A DNA stretch of 9,256 bases from CAZVEV01 sp964625865 (GTDB taxonomy: Bacteria; Planctomycetota; Phycisphaerae; SM23-33): contig CAZVEV010000253.1 of NCBI GenBank assembly GCA_964625865.1, positions 1 to 9,256 of the forward strand, written 5' to 3'. Below the pieces are notes generated by a model that ran no database searches, was not told the origin of the DNA, and saw only the letters and a list, made by a program, of their open reading frames with translations. Below are positions 6,646 through 9,256 of the stretch, in pieces. Position numbers and translations under genes: made by a program. How positions within the stretch are numbered: position 1 is the stretch's first letter; every line of letters begins with the position of its first letter.

Positions 6646-6703
6646 CGCGCCCGGGGCGCGGCACGTTCGATGAGAAACCGCCCGTCGCCCGCAAGGCGAC
6701 GGG
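6646..6703 (-). other. Structured leader of the M42 operon (two hairpins)
   Basis: Two strong dyads lie between the candidate promoter and the ribosome site. The first is a 9-bp stem, CCCGTCGCC (6681-6689) with GGCGACGGG (6695-6703), and a five-base loop. On the minus strand it is followed by GCGGTTTCTC, which has a few Ts. The second is CGCGCCC-G-GGGCGCG (6646-6660), entirely G and C, ending five bases upstream of the AGGAG ribosome site (6641-6637). They could form an attenuator or mRNA-stabilising 5' structure; no known riboswitch was recognised. Confidence 0.5.
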
Positions 6704-6739
6704 TCGCCCGCGACGCCGAAGACCGCCGCGGCCCGGACA

Positions 6740-6768
6740 ATGATACCGGCCTGAAGGTCCGCAGTAAC
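6740..6768 (-). promoter_or_regulatory. Candidate promoter of the M42-MLE operon
   Basis: On the minus strand, TATCAT (6745-6740) matches five of six -10 bases. Seventeen bp upstream is GTTACT (6768-6763), a weak -35 with three matches. Transcription would start near 6733, giving a leader of about 100 nt that contains the two hairpins at 6646-6703. Confidence 0.35.
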
Positions 6769-6997
6769 GTGTTTTCCTGCACGGTGCGAGGCCTCCGGGC
6801 TGCCTTCGTGAGGATCCGGCGGGAGCCCGTTGGGCCCTGTCATCCCTCCCCCGCCCAGCCGGACCCTCCAGCACGCACGAGGCCGCGGCCTGAGCGACGA
6901 TCTCCCGGCCGAAGGGGGCAGGGGCGTCTCAAGGCGCGGCATGCGGCTAAGGGGCGTTTACGGGGCTTGGCCGGGATGATGCGCCACGTCGCCAGTG

Positions 6998-7016
6998 GTT
7001 CTTTTTCAGAAAGAAC
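6998..7016. promoter_or_regulatory. 19-bp dyad adjoining the LamG gene promoter (candidate operator)
   Basis: GTTCTTT (6998-7004) and AAAGAAC (7010-7016) form a perfect 7-bp inverted repeat with a 5-bp centre. The right arm ends directly against the -35 box TTGACA at 7017. The AT-rich composition stands out from its GC-rich surroundings. Its position suits an activator or repressor site; the binding protein is unknown. Confidence 0.45.
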
Positions 7017-7046
7017 TTGACACGAGGCCCGGCGGTAGTGTATATG
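7017..7046 (+). promoter_or_regulatory. Sigma70-like promoter of the LamG PEP-CTERM gene
   Basis: A perfect TTGACA (7017-7022) is followed after 18 bp by TATATG (7041-7046), which matches the first four bases of TATAAT. It is the best -35 box noticed in the window. Transcription would start near 7053, leaving a leader of about 145 nt before the ATG at 7198. That leader contains small hairpins, GTCGG/CCGAC (7060-7076) and AGCGGA/TCCGCT (7106-7129). Confidence 0.6.
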
Positions 7047-7197
7047 TACGGGTCAAGAGGTCGGTGACGTGCCGACACAGAGCCTAAAGGAGCGGTTGAT
7101 CGGGAAGCGGAGGTGCGTGTGTTTCCGCTGCTGACCGGTCGCTGCATGTTGGATTGACGCGCACAATCCTGCGAATCATCCGGGAGCACAGAGACTC

Positions 7198-8865
7198 ATG
7201 AGAACCTTGATCCACTTCGGCATGGTACTGGCTATCACGGCCGCTTCGGCCGGCGCGGCTGTAATCACCGTCGGCTATGACGCCTCGATGCTCACTGACG
7301 GGGCCATTGCCACGTGGGCGCCGAACGTCAACAGCACGGGCCAGGATTTCGACTGGATCAACGGTACGGCGACGAAGGCGTCCGGCGGGACGAATCTGGC
7401 AAATGTCAACGCCTGGGTCACCGGCCCCGATTTCGACCTGAACAACGTCGGCGGAGAGTCGTGGCACGACAAGGTCGGCAGCGGCACCGAAGACGTCTCG
7501 TGGGAGATCCTCGTCCGTCCGGGCGACTGGTCGGGCAACCATACGTTGTTCAACAGCGGCGGCAACGGGCGAGGCACGGCGCTTGTGATGACCGGCTCGA
7601 CGATCCAGCATCGGTTCCAGGACAACCCCAACGTCAATGAGAGCGCCATTGCGGCGTTCGATCTGAGCACGCTCGGCGGCCTGGCCACAGACTTCTACCA
7701 TGTCGTGGGCGTCACCGATCTGCAGGGCGGCGGCTCTACGCCGGCGACGGCCACGCTCTACGTTAACGGCGTGCAGCGGGCGGTGACGACCTCAACGGGC
7801 AACGTCGGGGACACCGACGGGGGCGACCTGGCCGAGTTGGGCAAGGGCGCCAACATCCCCCTCTGCGGGCAGACCCCTACGTTCAACCAGGCGTTTACCA
7901 CGGGCGCCATCGCATCGTTCAACTACTACCAGAATCAGCAGGTTACGCCACAGCGAGTAGCCAGCAACTATCGCAATCTCACAGGTGTTTCGCTCCTGCC
8001 TCCGGTCACGAGTGACCTGAGAGTCTGGCTGGATGCCAACGACATCGATGGAGACGGATTGGCTGAGGGCCTGGCCGAGGACGGCCTGACAGGCAGCCAG
8101 GTCAACACCTGGAAGGACAAGACCGCCACGCTGTCGATCGGCGACGCGACGGCGCAGGACATGACCGACGCGAACAACACGGCCGCCAGCCCCGCCCTGG
8201 ATACCAGTGGAGACGTCAGCGGGCTGCCCGTGGTGGACTTCGACGGGAACAAATACCTCAGCCGAAACGATGCGCTGGGTCTGTCGGGCAATCCGGCCCT
8301 GACGGTGTTCATTGTCGTACGTGACAATGATGGCAACGTGAGCGATCAGGGCCTGTGGCAGGTCGGCAAGGATGATGGCCCCGGCAGCGGGGGCAAGGTC
8401 ATTCGCGGGTCCATCGATGCGAGTTGGCGGTATAACAACGGCAACCACCAGTTCGCCAACGACAAGCTCAACTCGACCAGCGAGGCCATGATCGGCGTGT
8501 GGCGCACCGACGCGGGCCAGACCTACGGAGACACCGAGTTCTTCAAGAACAGTTCGACGGGGGCAACGGCAACCACCGGTGGGGGCACGGGCACCGCGAA
8601 CATCCCCAATGAGGGCGCCCTTGTCGGGGCCGGCTACTTCACTACCGGTGACCTGACGGCCCCGGGTGCCTTCTCCAATGCCGATATCGCCGAACTGCTG
8701 ATCTACAACCGGGCATTGAGCGACGAGGAACTCGAGGACGTCGGCTACTACCTGCAGGCCAAGTGGGGCGTCAACTCCACCTTCGTCCCCGAGCCGGCCA
8801 CCGTGGGCCTGCTGACGCTTGGCGGGGTGCTGATCCTCGTCAGAAGACGTCGTCACAGCGTATAA
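7198..8865 (+). CDS. Secreted LamG-like two-domain protein with PEP-CTERM sorting tail
   Basis: This 555-aa protein is exported and sorted by an exosortase-type system. Residues 1-20 form a signal peptide (A-G-A at 18-20). Two concanavalin-A/LamG-like beta-sandwich regions follow: about 22-265, with SWEILVRPGDW and an ATLYVNGVQ strand pair, and about 272-525, starting LRVWLDANDIDGDG and ending IAELLIYNRALSDEELEDV, the usual C-terminal signature of LamG-like domains. A calcium-type DxDxDG loop occurs at 282-287. The tail is a textbook PEP-CTERM: V-P-E-P at 530-533, a hydrophobic helix, then four arginines (549-552). Binding of carbohydrate or another surface ligand is likely but unproven, and no catalytic residues are visible. 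No exosortase gene is in the window. The start is supported by the signal peptide and CGGGAG about 11 nt upstream. The stop codon overlaps a TATAAT box. Confidence 0.9.
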   Translation: MRTLIHFGMVLAITAASAGAAVITVGYDASMLTDGAIATWAPNVNSTGQDFDWINGTATKASGGTNLANVNAWVTGPDFDLNNVGGESWHDKVGSGTEDVSWEILVRPGDWSGNHTLFNSGGNGRGTALVMTGSTIQHRFQDNPNVNESAIAAFDLSTLGGLATDFYHVVGVTDLQGGGSTPATATLYVNGVQRAVTTSTGNVGDTDGGDLAELGKGANIPLCGQTPTFNQAFTTGAIASFNYYQNQQVTPQRVASNYRNLTGVSLLPPVTSDLRVWLDANDIDGDGLAEGLAEDGLTGSQVNTWKDKTATLSIGDATAQDMTDANNTAASPALDTSGDVSGLPVVDFDGNKYLSRNDALGLSGNPALTVFIVVRDNDGNVSDQGLWQVGKDDGPGSGGKVIRGSIDASWRYNNGNHQFANDKLNSTSEAMIGVWRTDAGQTYGDTEFFKNSSTGATATTGGGTGTANIPNEGALVGAGYFTTGDLTAPGAFSNADIAELLIYNRALSDEELEDVGYYLQAKWGVNSTFVPEPATVGLLTLGGVLILVRRRRHSV

Positions 8866-8866
8866 T
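8837..8866 (+). promoter_or_regulatory. Candidate promoter of the partial phytase-like gene
   Basis: A perfect TATAAT (8861-8866) overlaps the stop codon of the LamG gene. Eighteen bp upstream is TCGTCA (8837-8842), matching four of six -35 bases. Transcription would begin near 8873, about 77 nt before the next ATG. The alternative is simple read-through from the LamG gene. Confidence 0.35.
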
Positions 8867-8949
8867 ACCTACCTCGCGTCCCCCGCCGACCGCCGGGTCG
8901 TCGGACAGGACGCTGAGCCGATGACAGTCGTGCCGTGAGGTGAATGACG

Positions 8950-9256
8950 ATGAGCAGAGCCAGACTAACAGTGTGGGTTTGTGCATGCGTTCTCTGTGGT
9001 GGGCTGTTCCCTGCCGAAGCCCCCGCCGCCGTGCCGCTGGTCGAGACGATCGACATGAACGGCAGCGGCGACAATGCCGACGACATGTGCGTGTGGCTGC
9101 ATCCGACGGACCGGACGAAGAGCGTCATCCACGGCAGCAACAACACCACGGCGACCAACGGCGCGATCAACGCCATCGCCCAGGAAGGAGGGCGGCCCGA
9201 CCGGGCGGGCAGTTGGGGGGGCGGCAACTGGTTCGACCAGGGCAAGAAAATCAACA
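8950..9256 (+). CDS. Secreted protein resembling beta-propeller phytase, cut by the window edge
   Basis: Only the first 102 codons are present; the frame is open to the end of the window. Residues 1-26 look like a signal peptide (hydrophobic 6-20, A-P-A at 24-26). The mature start contains VETIDMNGSGDNADD (31-45) and VWLHPTDRTKSVIHGSNN (48-65). This resembles the opening blade of beta-propeller phytases, where a DD-x-x-(I/V)W-x-(H/N)PTD-xx-KS-xI-xG pattern is typical. A full enzyme of that family releases phosphate from phytate with calcium. The later visible part (66-102), rich in Asn and Gly, is less familiar, so a related propeller protein of other function is possible. The ATG at 8950 is preferred to that at 8944 because GAGGTGA (8937-8943) then has a proper 6-nt spacer. 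Confidence 0.55.
   Translation, partial: MSRARLTVWVCACVLCGGLFPAEAPAAVPLVETIDMNGSGDNADDMCVWLHPTDRTKSVIHGSNNTTATNGAINAIAQEGGRPDRAGSWGGGNWFDQGKKIN

Larger units (their letters stand above)
6630..7197. other. 568-bp intergenic region without a convincing gene
   Basis: Reading frames exist on both strands here, but they are arginine- and proline-rich, have no good ribosome sites and show no recognisable domain, so they look like GC-driven chance frames. The left part holds the leader and promoter of the minus-strand M42 operon. The stretch from about 6770 to 6990 shows nothing I can name. The right part holds the promoter and a leader of about 145 nt for the LamG-like gene. Confidence 0.7.

Noticed and set aside
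6630..6782. Extension of the M42 frame upstream of 6629
   Set aside because: It adds an arginine-rich segment unlike the family, while AGGAG with a 7-nt spacer marks the internal ATG.
6643..6942. Minus-strand frame of 99 codons in the intergenic region
   Set aside because: It is low-complexity Arg/Pro/Gly sequence with no ribosome site and it overlaps the M42 leader hairpins.
8866..8949. Possible terminator between the LamG and phytase-like genes
   Set aside because: Only 4-5 bp stems can be drawn around GACCGCCGGGTC and no T-run follows, so it is too weak to call.

Overview
The window is GC-rich bacterial DNA carrying six complete protein genes and one truncated gene at the right edge. The gene mix points to a planctomycete, probably of the Phycisphaerae type or a close relative. 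The indicators are a formylglycine sulfatase beside a secreted alpha/beta hydrolase of the acetyl-xylan-esterase type, a LamG-like protein with a PEP-CTERM tail, and a nickel superoxide dismutase. The taxonomic placement is inference from gene content, not from a marker gene. No tRNA, rRNA, CRISPR array, transposase or phage gene was seen.

Layout from left to right. Positions 1-256 hold no convincing gene but contain a perfect 17-bp inverted repeat (222-257) that touches the stop codon of the first gene. An exported alpha/beta hydrolase (257-1405, minus) is divergent from a sulfatase (1584-3158, plus). The 178-bp gap between them carries plausible promoters in both directions. Phosphatidylglycerophosphatase A (pgpA, 3187-3684, plus) follows the sulfatase after 28 bp and may be co-transcribed; a hairpin comes after it. 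Next is a free-standing nickel superoxide dismutase gene (3849-4313, plus) with its own candidate promoter and two dyads. It ends tail-to-tail with a minus-strand pair: an M42-family metallo-aminopeptidase (5589-6629), then an enolase-superfamily enzyme of the muconate-lactonizing type (4388-5554), 34 bp apart and probably one operon.

A gene-poor stretch of 568 bp (6630-7197) separates the M42 gene from a large secreted LamG-like PEP-CTERM protein (7198-8865, plus). This stretch holds the structured leader of the M42 operon, and a strong sigma70-like promoter with an adjoining 19-bp dyad that should drive the LamG gene. The window closes with the first 102 codons of a secreted protein (8950 onward) resembling the N-terminus of beta-propeller phytases.

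Taken together, the window mixes polymer degradation (sulfatase, esterase-like hydrolase, possible phytase), amino-acid or peptide turnover (M42 peptidase plus MLE-type enzyme), lipid housekeeping (PgpA) and oxidative-stress defence (NiSOD). The most notable item is the NiSOD: an ordinary Sec signal peptide ends exactly at the nickel-binding histidine, so signal peptidase alone could generate the active N-terminus in an exported enzyme. I did not find a clearly new multi-gene system; the other unusual signals are mainly regulatory DNA and RNA structures.
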